Below the pieces are notes generated by a model. The model did not search any database. It saw only the letters and a program-made list of their open reading frames with translations, and had not been told where the DNA came from. The translations under genes were made by a program, and so were the position numbers. Of a stretch of 64,000 nt of DNA, positions 31,101 to 42,004 are shown in pieces. This DNA comes from Dromiciops gliroides (taxonomy: Eukaryota > Chordata > Mammalia > Microbiotheria > Microbiotheriidae): assembly GCF_019393635.1 (NCBI RefSeq), contig NC_057867.1:64111492-64175491 (forward strand), in the 5' to 3' direction. How positions within the stretch are numbered: the stretch's first letter is position 1; each line of letters opens with the position of its first letter.

Positions 31101-32700
31101 AGCAGATGTGGTCACCGGAAGCAAGCAGTGGACCAAGGTGCTAGAGCGGGTGCTGAAATTCGATGATCTCTTTCAGTTCCGACCAATGAACTCCATGAGT
31201 GTGAGAGACCAACACTCCCCATGGCAATCGACTATAGTGAAGACAATGACGCAAGTTGGCCACGTTGCCTGTTCTTGGTGGGCTTGGACTAGTGAGAGAA
31301 GGTTCAGGTTCTTGTGAGGGAAGGTGTAACAGGCTTGTTGGAGCCCATCATCTGCACATGTCTCCAGGTGGGTTAACAGAATGTGTAAACAGAAGGGAGT
31401 AAGACAGAAAGGAAAGGCTAGGGACCCATCAGGAAGAGAGAAGGCCTGAAATCCAGAGTCAGAAGAATGTACTTTACTCTGCCTGGGCCATAGCAAAACA
31501 GGACAATGAACCCAGATAAAGCGTCATGATTTTCGCCTTGAAAGCAGACCCAAAGATCCTAGAAGGCAGCAATGAGGTTGGAGTCAAAAGCAAATAGTCA
31601 ATTGTAGGGGATCTGAGGAAATTGGGTGAGGAAGCATGGGAGAGCAGGTGGCAGCTCTGGACAAAGAGGAGCACCAGGCCTTGGCCACCACTGAAAGCTA
31701 GAGAGAGTGAGGGGAGTGACTGGAATAGTAAGTGGTGGCTGCCTGGTTCTGAAGGGGACTCAAAGTTACTAGGCCCAACATCTGACCTACTTAAAGCTGT
31801 CACAGGCTGACGTTGAAACGTCCTCTGGATCCCAAGTGGATACAGTGTTCTTACAAGTCCCTGCTTTATCTCCAAGCAACTGGGAAAGGAAATTCAATAG
31901 TCTCAATAAAAGGGGTGACCCCTATGTGAGTCTTGCTTTATTATTGCTCAGCTAGCTCTCTGGGCCAAAGGGCCAGCTGGCCCTGGCACACTGAGCCTCT
32001 GGCTAAACCTCGCTGTGGGCAACCCTGAAAGGCAGCTGCTCATTCATTGCTTTGGGGAGCTGCCTGTTCTCACACAATTCCCACAGGGGTGGAGCTCCAG
32101 GAAGCAGGACCATTCCTAGCTAGGGAATGTGTGGGCTGGGGCCCTCCTTAGGGGAGATTGGATTAGGGAGAGAACAGAGGGTAAAGGAGTATCAATTTGG
32201 AGGCTGTCAGAGGCAAGAATGGGCATAGCAAAGAGAAATTGTCCTGACAAGCTGACACAAAGGGAGGAGACAGAACAACTGCAAAAAGCAGACAGGAGAA
32301 CATATGAGACTCAACCATCTGGGTCATTCAGTGCAGGGGCTAACAGCTCTCCACACCTCATTGAGCCCTGGGAATAGCACTGTATTTCAGTCTAAAACAA
32401 TAGCTATTGCTCATAATGAGGATCCTGAATCATCAAGAAAAGGTCAAATGATGTTGAGTCTTCTTTTTCAGAAGGCAGTGAAGGAAGTTATTCATTGTAG
32501 AAAGATCTTTTGTCCAATCTGGCTAACTACTTGAAAGTTTTGGCTCTTAGTACAGGCCTAGTGATGAACATCTGTCTATAATCTGAGAACTATCCTCTCC
32601 CTAAATCGGGAAAGCTTCATCTCTAAGTTGGCCAAAGGGTGACAAATGTTTTGACCACCACAATTCTGTGTCTAGTTATGGTGGTGTCTTCAACTGTACT
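31101..32700. other. Unique non-coding DNA
   Basis: No repeat or gene was recognised; frames up to 133 residues on the minus strand lack domains. Confidence 0.4.
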
Positions 32701-32702
32701 GT

Positions 32703-32930
32703 CATGTTGTTGTTTAGTCACGTTGGTCATGTCCAACTCTTTGTGACCCCATTTGGGGTTTGCTTGGGAAAGATAGTAGTTTGCCATTTCCTTTTCTAGA
32801 TGAGGAAACTGAAGTAAACAAGGTTAATTGACTTGCCCAGGGTCACATAGCTAGTCATTGTCTGGGGCTGGATTTGAACTCAGGTCTTCCTGACTCCAGG
32901 TCTGGCACTCTATTCATTGCAACACCCCCT
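32703..32930 (-). mobile_element. SINE with BovB-like 3' tail
   Basis: Reverse of the element at 12945: 'ttgttgtttagtcacgttgg', 'gtccaactctttgtgacccc', 'ttgccatttccttttctag', 'gaggaaactgaagtaaac', then the reversed head 'tttgaactcaggtcttcc'. The GTCCAACTCTTTGTGACCCC stretch is the hallmark of RTE/BovB ends. Confidence 0.82.
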
Positions 32931-34109
32931 ATTTGTTCTGTACTAAGTCATAGGGTGTTTGATCTGTATCAATTGAGGCAGTAGCCATACTGAAAAAATC
33001 CTGTATACAATTGGAACCCCACCTCTGCTATTTGGGGCAGTAATGCACTTAGTGTGTCTTAGAGAACAATGAGTAAATGTGAATGGATGGAGCAAATGAT
33101 TCAGGTCTAGAGTTAGGCCTCTGAATGTGAGCCTGAGAATAAAGGTTCAGAGATAGGTCATTCGAGTTGGCTATCAGTGAGCCAATGCCCCCATTATCCT
33201 TTACACTACATCTCTTTGGATCCAAGATCAACTGCTTTGTCTTTCAGACAGTACAGACCCTTTCTGTTTTCACTACTTTATTCTTTTGGTTTTCCCCCTC
33301 CTGGAATATCTTGAAGCCAGAGACACATCTATCTCCTGCACAATGCCCTTCGTTCAAAACTGTTCTGACAGTTAGACAAATGTGCCATTCCTGGACAACT
33401 GGGGTTCAGGGATCGGGCTGTCATGAATTCAAGAGGGGCTTGGGCCCCATCTTGTCACCATTACTCCTTCAGATCCCACCCGTGTCTGGCATTGAGTTTG
33501 TTCTTATTGTCTTGAAATTGACAGAGTGGCTCCGATGTGCTGGGGTGATGGATGTATGCCTCAGAGATGCCAGGTCACCTGTGTACAAGAGCATATGGCC
33601 CATCAATACCCAGCTGGTAATAGACCACTCTTTGACCTCTGCCCCTGTCTGTAATGTTCAAAAGCTGTTCGTTTGATTGTAAGTCATCAAGGCAGCTCTC
33701 CCAACCCTGAAGACTGGAAGGCAGAGGTGGGCATTTGTGTGCAACAATTCCCTCTTTGCCCCTAGAAAAGGTACTATTTTTTGCAGTTGGAATAAGGTTC
33801 TCTTCCATGTCCATTCCAAGATCTGTGACACTCTCCCTTTTCCTGCTTCTCCCTTTGGAAAGACTTTGGAATCCATTCCCCAAAGAAGCTGCCAGCCCTC
33901 TAGTTCTGGGGTGTTTAAGAGAAGGTAATATGGCTGCCATTCTGAAGCTAGAGGAATGGGTTAGGTGTGTCCCTTCTAGCCCTATCCTGCCAAATGATGG
34001 TTTACAATAGCTTTGCTTCAACTCAGCAGGCTCTGGGGACTGTCCAGGGTCCTGGAGAGTAGTAATGCAAGAGGTGCTCTATGTGAATGACTTCTGTAAA
34101 GGCCTAACG
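32931..34109. other. Unique non-coding DNA
   Basis: The longest frame is 169 residues (33167-33676, plus). It has no domain, signal peptide or family resemblance that I can see, and its length is within chance expectation for 64 kb in six frames. Confidence 0.4.
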
Positions 34110-34143
34110 CAGACACAGACACACACAGACAGACAGACAGACA

Positions 34144-34180
<37 letters not shown>
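34110..34180. repeat. (CAGA)n(CA)n compound microsatellite
   Basis: CAGA units followed by CA units. Confidence 0.93.
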
Positions 34181-34224
34181 CCCTGTGTCATGTACTGGAA
34201 AGAACACTGGAATTGGAATGGTTC

Positions 34225-34440
34225 AAGTCTCAGAATCATAAAATCATATATTTAGGGCTAGAAGGAACATTAAAAGGTGGTCTAGCCCAACCCCTTGTTT
34301 TTATAGATAAAGACACTGAAGCTCAGAGAGATGACCTGATTTACCTAAAGTCGCAGATAGGAAGTTACAGAGTTAGGATTTGAACCAGGGTTTTCTGGTT
34401 CCAGATCCAGTACTTTGTATTAGGCCACAGTTCCTGTGTG
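34225..34440 (-). mobile_element. MIR/MON-like SINE
   Basis: Contains 'cagaatcataaaatcatat', 'tagcccaaccccttgttttt', 'gaagctcagagagatg' and 'aggatttgaaccagggttttc'. Confidence 0.7.
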
Positions 34441-34793
34441 ACCTTGGGCAAGTCACTTCCCTTTATAGGCCTCAATTTTCTTTCCAGCTCTAATCCCATC
34501 ATACCTACTGTCCTGGGCTGCAGAGTGAGTGGAGCTGTGAGTACTCAGACCTCCATGCAGAAAAAAATATAATTCAAGGTACTTTGGAATTCATAGTCAG
34601 GGAGCTGACATTTTAGAGAAATGTCAATTACTCCTGATACATGGCCCCTCCTGGGACTGGCTGCTTGATAACCACCATGCAGCCTGGCTGGGCTTTTTCC
34701 AAAACAGCCCACAGGAATGCCCACCCTTCTCAGTTACAATGATGTCTCCTACCTTCCCATTGGACAAAGAATTTGTTTTGTCTTTTGGGGCTT

Positions 34794-34959
34794 AAAAAAG
34801 AGGATCCTGGGGGCAGCTAGGTGGTGCAATGGATAGAGCACCGGCCCTGGAGTCAGGAGGACCTGAGTTCAAATCTGGACTCAGACACTTAACACTTACT
34901 AGCTGTGTGACCCTGGGCAAGTCACTTAACCCCAATTGCCTCTCAAAAAAGAGGATCCT
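34794..34959 (+). mobile_element. WSINE1-type SINE with perfect target-site duplication
   Basis: The body is 34809-34944, with B box GAGTTCAAATC and 'gctgtgtgaccctgggcaag'. The 15-bp repeat aaaaaagaggatcct flanks it at 34794-34808 and 34945-34959 without mismatch, so it is one of the youngest copies here. Confidence 0.95.
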
Positions 34960-34993
34960 TAGACAACTCTCCTAGATTGTAATTCATTCTCAT

Positions 34994-34994
<1 letters not shown>

Positions 34995-35055
<61 letters not shown>

Positions 35056-35115
35056 CCTCCCTCTCTCTCCCTCTCTCTCCCTCTCTCTCCCTCTCTCTCC
35101 CTCTCTCTCTCTCTG
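34995..35115. repeat. (CT)n polypyrimidine tract
   Basis: CT repeat followed by CCTC-rich units; a minus-strand arginine/glutamate frame is its translation. Confidence 0.97.
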
Positions 35116-35184
35116 ATGCTATCTTTTAGGTCACTGTAAGGTCCAAATACCAATCTTCTCTCCCCACACCCACCCATTTAATGT

Positions 35185-36170
35185 TCCCATGTATGAAAGT
35201 AGAGTTAATCCAAGTTAACCAACATGTTCACCATGTCTGATAATGCAGGTCTCATTCCCCATGTGTTGTCTGCCATTTCTCTCCTTAGAGGGAGGAAGCA
35301 TGTTTCCTTGTCAATCCTCTTGAGCCAAGTGATCCTTCACTGCCTCACTCGGAGTTCTGAAGTCTTTCAGTGTTGTTTTCCTTTCTGTTACCATGGTCAT
35401 AATGCAGAACGTTCTCTGCTACTTCCTACTTTATACTCTATCAGTTCACCTAAGTCTCCCCAAGTTTCTCTGACTGTGTCATACTCACCTTTTCACATCA
35501 CAATAACAGTCCATTACATTAATGGACCCTAATTTGTTCAGTCATTGCCTGAAATAGATGAACATTTACTTTATTTTTAGTTTTCTGCTACCACAAAGAG
35601 TGCTGCTATAAATATTCTGGTACGGAAAAGTCTGACTACCCTTTGAATGTAGCCATTCAACTACTTCCAAATCATACTCATTGTACTCTTACCTAGGTCC
35701 CGTTGGGTCCACAGTATATCTGAGACCTTTCTATCTGTTGCCTCTTCAGAGTATACACAGTTTAGTGACTTTGCTAATATAATTCCGAATTGTTTTCCAT
35801 ACCAATTAACAACTCCATCAACAGTGCATTAGTGTGCCTCTCTTCTTAAAACCCTTCTAACATTTGCCATTTTTGTCTCTTCTTATTTTATTTTTCTGCT
35901 CATCTCTGATGGGTGTCTCATGATGTTTTTGTTTAAATTTCTCTTATTAGTAGTAATTTGGAGTATTTTATATGGTTGTTAAGAACTTGCATTTCTTTTG
36001 AGAACTACCCATTCATATCCTTTGTCTACTTGTCTATTAGGCAATAGCTCTTGTTCTCATAAATTTGTTATCACTTCCCCATAAATCTTGGATTATCAGA
36101 TTTTTGGTATAGGTGTTGACTAAAAAGAATTTCTTTCATCACTTGATAGCTTCTCACTGATGGGTAAGCT
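35185..36170 (-). mobile_element. L1 LINE, 3' end
   Basis: Reverse-strand L1 terminal region: 'aatttgttcagtcattgcc', 'agtgctgctataaatattctgg', 'attgttttccataccaatt', 'atttctcttattagtagtaat', 'ttgagaactacccattcatatcc'. Diverged, no coding frame. Confidence 0.75.
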
Positions 36171-36335
36171 AAGCTTTTGGACGATTGCTCCCTGCCTAGG
36201 ATGGTCGTTTCTTGAGGAGCCCCAGACTTGCTACTCACTTTATTCTCAGCTCAACTCATTCTTTGGAGTGCTCTAGCTCCCTACTAGCTTTGCAGCAGGT
36301 AAGGACTAGATCCTGGGTTCCCTCTTTCCACCCAT
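36171..36335. other. Unique non-coding DNA
   Basis: Nothing recognised. Confidence 0.35.
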
Positions 36336-36339
36336 TTTC

Positions 36340-36472
36340 CAGTTTCCCTTTGTGTATTGGTTTCTCTCATTAGATTGTAAACTCCTTGAGAGCAGGAACT
36401 GCATTTCTTTTTGCTTACATATGTATCCCCAGAGCTTAGCCCAATGCCTTGCTTAATAAATCACCTTGCCTT
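36340..36472 (+). mobile_element. L2 LINE 3' end
   Basis: Contains 'agattgtaaactccttgagag', 'tatgtatccccagagcttag' and 'gcttaataaatcacc'. Confidence 0.75.
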
Positions 36473-36900
36473 TCTAAACAAGCGACTACAACCGCAGACA
36501 CTTGACACTTACTAACTGTGTGACACTGGGCAAGTCACTTAACTCTCATTGTCCCACAAAAAAAGAACATCTAAACAAGTGACTAAAATGTCCCTCCCCT
36601 TTGACCTAGAGACTCCACTGATAGGCATATACCTCAAGGAGATAAATGGAAAATAAAGGATTGATGAATGTTGCGAAATTATAATGACCAAGGTTAGACC
36701 CAAAGAAGAAACATAAGAATTCATGTCCCTCTCTTTTTGTAGAATTGGTGGACTATAGATGTGAAGCATCACATATAAGATCAGACTTGGCGAATATGTT
36801 GGTTATTTTTGCTGAACTTTGTATTCTCTTTATTTTTTGTTATAAGGGGACAGAATATATTGTCAAATTGAGATTTATATAACAACAAAAGATTTCAATA
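36473..36900 (+). mobile_element. L1 LINE 3' end split by a truncated SINE
   Basis: L1 sequence 'ctaaacaagtgactaaaatg', 'ccctttgacctagagactcc' and 'ggttatttttgctgaacttt' follows the SINE. The first 15 bp recur before it as the SINE target duplication. Confidence 0.7.
36474..36585 (+). mobile_element. 5'-truncated WSINE1-type SINE inside an L1
   Basis: Only the 3' half is present ('cagacacttgacacttac', 'gggcaagtcacttaactctc'). The repeat ctaaacaagYgacta occurs at 36474-36488 and 36571-36585 with one mismatch, so the truncation happened at insertion. Confidence 0.85.
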
Positions 36901-37260
36901 ACAATTTATTTAAAATAACATTGCTTCTCACTTAAAATTCAACATCCCATCCAGGTGTGGAAGTGCCCTGGCCTATACTAGCAGACTGTAAGCTGAATAT
37001 AGACCTGGTGACAACTTGTTTCATTTGTGCCTGGACCAGTCTATCTGAATATAAGGAAGTTCTTCAACAGCAGTTGACCATTTGGGGGTGAATTTTTGGC
37101 CATGGTAGACCATGAAATAAAATCCCAAGATATTAAAAGATCTACAGAAAGGCTACTAATACCTTGGATGCATCCTCTATGGAGAATCGAGGGGAGGTTA
37201 TGGTCAAAAATTGCATAGGAGGAGAAGGGAAAGATGGATCAGAATGTGTATTAGTGAAGA
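36901..37260. other. Unique non-coding DNA
   Basis: Nothing recognised. Confidence 0.35.
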
Positions 37261-37264
37261 GAAT

Positions 37265-37735
37265 ATCCATACCTATCTTTAACCTCCCTTTTGAACTCTA
37301 GTACTAGACATCTAAGTACTAAATGCCTCCCCTTGGATGTCCTGGTGGCACTGCCAACTCAGCATGTCCAAAAGAATTCCTAATCTTCCTCTGCCCCCTT
37401 CCAAATCTCAACCATCCTTTCTGTCACCTAGGCCTGCCACCTCAGTGGTGGTAGTGGATTATGTTGACAACAGTGAGGCAGCAGGTGGTAGCATCCTTGA
37501 GGCTTTCATCCCCTTCAGAATCCTCCTCCTTCCTTTTAGCCAATCTTTTGACAAATCCCATCGATTCTCCTTCTACAAATGCTTTCAGAGCCAGCCTCTC
37601 CTGTCCACTCTCCAAGCCACTGCCCTCATCGCTTGTCATCAGGACATCTATGATGGCCTCCAAATGGGAGGCCTGACTCCTACTTCTCCCCCTCTCCAGT
37701 CTATCCTTCACAAGGTCACTACAATCTGATCCTTC
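37265..37735 (+). mobile_element. L2 LINE ORF2 fragment
   Basis: Contains the L2 phrase 'caactcagcatgtccaaaag', then 'cctaatcttcctctgccccc'. The 130-residue plus frame (37337-37729) is L2-derived, not a host gene. Confidence 0.65.
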
Positions 37736-37737
37736 AA

Positions 37738-38255
37738 AAGAAACTTGAGGGGGTAGGGGAATGATGGCAAGAATGGGCTCTTCAAACTATTGGATCACCA
37801 GTCTACTGGCTTCCTGGCAAAATTCTTGAATGTATTATTAAGGAGGATAAAGGGAAGCTGTGATCAGAAAGGGCTAGCTTGGTTTAATCCAGAAGTTACT
37901 CAAATGGTAGATTAGGGGACTGCAGCTAGATTTAAGCAAAACATTTGATACCGTCTTTCATATTATACTTGTGATGGGTAAGGATCAAGAGATGTGAGCA
38001 AAATAAAAATACAACCAGATGAATTTGCCACTGCTCAAATGGCTACACTTGCAGGGGAGTTGTTAGCAGCTTGATGCTAATATGGAAGGAGGTCTTCAGT
38101 AGTGCCCTCATCCAGGGGATTTGGGCTAGGCTGTTCTATTAAACATTTTTCTCAAAGACTTGGATAAAGGAATAGATGGTATGCTTATCCCATTTGCAGG
38201 AGATATAAAGTGTAGAGGGAGAGATAGCTAACATGTTGGATGTCAGAACAGATTG
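37738..38255 (+). mobile_element. CR1/L3 LINE ORF2 fragment
   Basis: Decayed reverse-transcriptase region: 'ggatcaccagtctactggc' (family NYRPISLTS), 'cattttgatacc'-like 'aaacatttgataccgtctttc' (FDTVSH), 'acatttttctcaaagacttgg' (NIFINDL) and 'atttgcaggagatataaag' (FADDTK). It directly follows the L2 fragment in the same orientation. Confidence 0.75.
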
Positions 38256-38389
38256 AACTAGCTCAGGTATCCCCTTACCTCCTTGACTGTGACCCTCAGA
38301 TCACCTACTGACCCTTGGGGATGGACAGATAATGGGCAGTTAACAGGGTGTGCTCCTGCTGAAAAGCTGCTCGTGGAACTCAGTTGAGG

Positions 38390-38592
38390 AAAAGGCAGCA
38401 TGGCAGAGATTGGCAGTTTGGGGTACTAGAAGGAGCCAGAGAACTTGGGTTTGAATCATTCATCTGCTAGTTACCAACTGTGTGACCTTGGGTAAGTCCT
38501 TTTCTCCCCTCTGGGTTTCACTGTCTTCCTCTGTAGAATGAGTGTTTGATTCAGTGACCTTTAGGGTCTGCCCATTCTAGCTCCAGGAACCT
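38390..38592 (+). mobile_element. MIR/MON-like SINE
   Basis: Contains 'gaacttgggtttgaatcat', 'actgtgtgaccttgggtaag', 'ctgtcttcctctgtagaatg' and 'ttagggtctgcccattctagc'. Confidence 0.7.
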
Positions 38593-38609
38593 AAGTAATA
38601 GGGAAATGA

Positions 38610-39451
38610 AATTGAAATCAGCATGTATTTATTTATTTATTCGTTTGTTTATTACCACGCCTATGTTGATCCAGATGTTTGTGGACCAGCTGGCTCTTTC
38701 GGAGGGTTTTTTCCTCTTCCCTGAGACTGAAGGAGCAAGGGAATAGAGGGCACAACTCATGGCATGGGAAGCAGGGCTGATGTGGCCAAGAGCCTGGAGT
38801 GGGTCAGGTCAGCTTGGGACTCCCTTGCCAACCTCACTTGTGACATCTTTTGTAATTTCTTCCACACACCAGCTCCCTTGAACCTTTTCAATCTGACTGT
38901 AAAGCTGTTTCATTCTGGACATAGGATCTTATTAAAGATTTGTAACCATGGGGTTCGCCTGCCAAAGCAAATAACTTGGGTTTGGACTCCTCTGGGCTTG
39001 GAATTTGATTCATTCAGCTGCTGAGGCAGGCGTTGACTTTTAGATTTATTGAATGACCACAGGGCTCTGGCTAATGGCCTTGGACTGGAGGGGCAGGGGC
39101 CTTCCTGCCTGTCTGGCCTGGGGCCCACAACCTTCTTCCATGAAGGAATGCAGGGACCGAGGAGCCCCACGAATAGATCACCCCATCCCCCCTTCCCAGT
39201 CTCCATAACTGTCAATGTCCCCCCTTATTCTCCCACCTCCCCACTGCCTCCTTCCCAGAGTTGTAGTGACAATCAAAGGACAGAATGTCCTGGAAAAGGC
39301 TTTAAAAACTGTCAAGAGCTGTATAAGCATAAGGGATGGCTGCTGTTGTGATTCAGGGCTCTGGGACAAGAACTTCAGGGGCCCCAGGGGCCCCTAAGCA
39401 GGAATAACTCACTGAGCCCTGAACTGAATGGAATTGAAATCAGCATGTATT
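38610..39451 (-). mobile_element. Candidate retrocopy bounded by a 20-bp direct repeat, source unknown
   Basis: The exact 20-mer aattgaaatcagcatgtatt occurs at 38610-38629 and 39432-39451. Directly inside the left copy is a T-rich (TTTA)n stretch (38630-38652), which would be the A-rich tail of a minus-strand insert. The 780 bp between match no TE I know and contain no long frame. This arrangement fits reverse-strand retroposition of an RNA, but the source is not identified. Confidence 0.45.
38625..38652. repeat. (TTTA)n microsatellite
   Basis: Short TTTA run ending in CGTTTGTTTATT. Confidence 0.85.
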
Positions 39452-39689
39452 CATTTTTCTCTTTTTTGTTTTCTTCCCCAAAACAAACCAAAAACAAGTC
39501 TCAGGAGCCCATTGAAGCTGGTCTGGAAGGTCCATATTCCCTAAAAACAATTGAAGCAGAAGATGAGTATCCGCTCCAAATGGCCTCTGAACCAGACTGG
39601 GCCTCCTTGAAGAGCTATTTTTATCTCCTCCCCCCGCCCATAGTCTATCTATCTCTAGGCCATTGATTCTTTTCCCGCAGTGTGTCCAA

Positions 39690-39840
39690 GCCATCCCTCT
39701 TCCTCCTCATCTCATGCTTGGCTTGCTGCAACTACCTCCTAGCTGGCCTCCCTGGTCTAGGCCTCTCCCCCAAGCAGGAGGAAGAGGTGAGATGATGCTG
39801 ATAAATCCAAAGCTGTGCTATTACATCCAGTCTGTCCCTG
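39690..39840 (+). mobile_element. L2 LINE fragment, weak
   Basis: Contains 'ggcttgctgcaactacctcc' and 'tagctggcctccctggtc', resembling the L2 region near the end of ORF2. Confidence 0.45.
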
Positions 39841-40210
39841 CCCCATCTGCTCCTGGTTCCCACCCCTAGAGTAGAACTGCTTGCTGTCCCTGCTCGCACA
39901 GCCCCCTAGCAATGCTCCCCTCCCACCTGCCCCATGAAATAACAATAATCCAGCTTCCTCTAGCATTGCTAAATCATATCATTCCCTTACCTGGGGAAGG
40001 GGGGGTGCCCCCTTGCTTTTTTTCTCCAGATCTCAACTTGCTCCCATGGATTTTAAGGAACACTCATCCTCTTCCTCTCATCTCCCAAATCAGGTTCTCA
40101 GCTCCATCCAGGAAAGCCCATTGGCCATGTATCACTGGCTCCTGACTGTGAGCTAGCCCAGTACAAGTCCTGCTACTTGGAATGCCTGTCATCTTCCCTC
40201 TACCAATGTT
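39841..40210. other. Unique non-coding DNA
   Basis: Nothing recognised with confidence; parts may be decayed L2. Confidence 0.35.
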
Positions 40211-40214
40211 CTTT

Positions 40215-40240
40215 CCTGCCTGCCTGCCTGCCTGCCTTCC
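40215..40240. repeat. (CCTG)n microsatellite
   Basis: Five CCTG units. Confidence 0.9.
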
Positions 40241-40255
40241 TCCACCCCTGTTGTA

Positions 40256-40480
40256 CAAAACAGTGGATTCAGAATTAAAGAGACGAGGTTTTGATCCTAG
40301 TTTTGTCACTTGCTACTCATGTGATCTTGACCAAGTAATTTCATCTCCATAAGTCTCTGCAAAATCTCAGTAAGTCACCTCCATAAGTCTCTGTAAATCC
40401 TGCAAAATAAGGGCTAGATGCAAAAGTGCTCTAGATGATCCCTGAGGTGTCTTTCAGGTATAGCTCCATGACAGTAATGC
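40256..40480 (+). mobile_element. MIR/MON-like SINE with internal 34-bp duplication
   Basis: Contains 'aacagtggattcagaatt', 'atgtgatcttgaccaagtaa' and a repeated 'cYcctccataagtctctg' unit starting at 40342 and 40376. Confidence 0.6.
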
Positions 40481-40641
40481 AGGGAAGGTCCTATTCTGGG
40501 TATTGGGGCATATGGATCTGCATAAGAGGTGCATAATCCAATGCCCCTCCCTTCATGAGGTTTACAGTTTATGTACTTTTTCTCCCTCAAAACTATACTC
40601 AAGACTCATCCCAAGTAGACTAGGTGCTCCCTGAGGGTAGA

Positions 40642-40812
40642 GACCTTACTGTTTTTGTTTTTGGGGTTTTTTTGGTGAGGCAATTGGGGTTAAGTGACTT
40701 GCCCAGGGTCACACAGCCAGTAAGTGTTAAGTTTCTGATGTCAGATTTGAACTCAGGTCCTCCTGACTCCAGGGCTGGTGCTCTATCCACTGTGCCATGA
40801 CCTTACTGTTTT
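40642..40812 (-). mobile_element. WSINE1-type SINE, slightly 5' truncated, with target-site duplication
   Basis: The minus-strand body is 40656-40798; it stops at 'ccactgtgcca', so the last roughly 14 bp of the head are missing. The repeat gaccttactgtttt flanks it at 40642-40655 and 40799-40812. Confidence 0.92.
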
Positions 40813-41039
40813 GAGACCAAGAACTGATGTAAGCAGGAATAAGCCCTGTCTTTTCTTCCTTCTGTCTCCTGCAATGTGCAGTGCAGGGCTTGGCACAGAA
40901 GCTGCCAAATAACTCCTCTTGCCTGAGCAGATTTGCATTTGTCCATAGGTACCAAGAGGTTCTCGGTACCAGAACGGTGTCGTTTCTACTCTTATGAACC
41001 AAAAGTCCTGTGACCTGTGGCCGATCTAGAGTCACTTAG

Positions 41040-41565
41040 AATAACAGGCTCTCAGAGTGAGAAAGGATCCATATTGGCCATGTAGTCCAGTCCCCACCTG
41101 AACAAGAGTTCCTTCTATGGCCATCCCTGATGAGCGTCCAATCAAGCTTTGCTTTGGGACTTCCAGCACAGAGAATCCACCACTTCCCGCTCCAAGCTCT
41201 AGGTGTTAGGAAGGTTTTCCCAGCATCGAGCCTAAATTTGCCTAGACTTGCAACTTCCATCCACTGGCTGTGGTTCTGTCCTCTGAGGCCAAGCAGAACA
41301 AGGCAAAAAGGCCCCTGCCACGTGAGACTTTTAAAAATACTTTAAATAGCCATCATGCCCATGACCTCTTTAATGAGCCAATGTGGAATTTTTTCGGGAA
41401 CCGAAGTCAAGTTCACTGGCTCATTGTTTATAGATTCTATCGTCTTCCCCCATTTTGAAAATAGGGACAATACTTGCCCTTTGCCAATATCCCAATTCCA
41501 ATCTCCAAGCTTTCCTAATTGAGGGTGGGTCCCCCAGTGGATGACCAGATAGAGACTCTGCATCC
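41040..41565 (-). mobile_element. CR1/L3 LINE: 3' end joined to a reverse-transcriptase piece
   Basis: 41040-41320 is the reversed 3' region ('cagagaatccaccacttccc', 'ggttctgtcctctgaggcc', 'caagcagaacaaggc'). 41345-41560 encodes on the minus strand EPVNLTSVPEKI and, in another frame, RASIVPIFKMGEDD, which match the CR1-clade motifs RPVSLTSVPGKI and xANVxPIFKKGxKxD. About 1 kb of ORF2 between them is missing. Confidence 0.85.
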
Positions 41566-41735
41566 CCTAAAAAACAGAGCTCACAAGCCGTATGCATGTG
41601 TCTGCCAGAGAATAAAGTAAGTTCAAAGCAAATGTGTTTCATGGAATGGCATTTTAAGAAAAGTACCAAAGTAATTGCTCCATAAAACTGAAGCAAATGA
41701 CCACAAACACATACAGCATCAGTGGGAAGAAAAGG

Positions 41736-41930
41736 ATGCATGGATCGTGTATGTGCATGGATCATGGACATCCATATGACTAGGGTGCACATGTAGTGTG
41801 TGTATATGAATCAAGAATATGCCTGTGGCCTGGATGTGTGTATCCCATGTGTATGTGTGGATCAAGGATGTGCATATGACCAGGATGCATGTGTATTGTG
41901 TGTGCATGGATCAGGACATCCCTGATGTGA
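41736..41930. repeat. Decayed minisatellite, about 50-bp period, 3-4 units
   Basis: Units starting near 41751, 41803, 41852 and 41902 share 'tgtgcatggatca..ga..t..atatgac.aggatgca.gtgta.tgtgtg' with substitutions. A minus-strand frame shows the repeat as about 17-residue blocks. Confidence 0.75.
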
Positions 41931-42004
41931 CTAATTTTTCCCCAGCCTGGTTGATATAACCCCAGAAAGCACAGGTCACAGACATGGTGAGGGGTTATGG
42001 CTTT

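Noticed and set aside
31840-31930. Possible LTR-like end (aataaaag followed by a T-rich stretch)
   Set aside because: No partner repeat, primer-binding site or viral coding text was seen nearby, so no endogenous retrovirus is claimed.
33167-33676. 169-residue plus-strand open frame
   Set aside because: Longest repeat-free frame but no domain, no homologue recognised, no splice context, and the length is expected by chance in 64 kb times six frames.
41721-41905. Minus-strand frame rich in H, I and T
   Set aside because: It is the translated decayed minisatellite.
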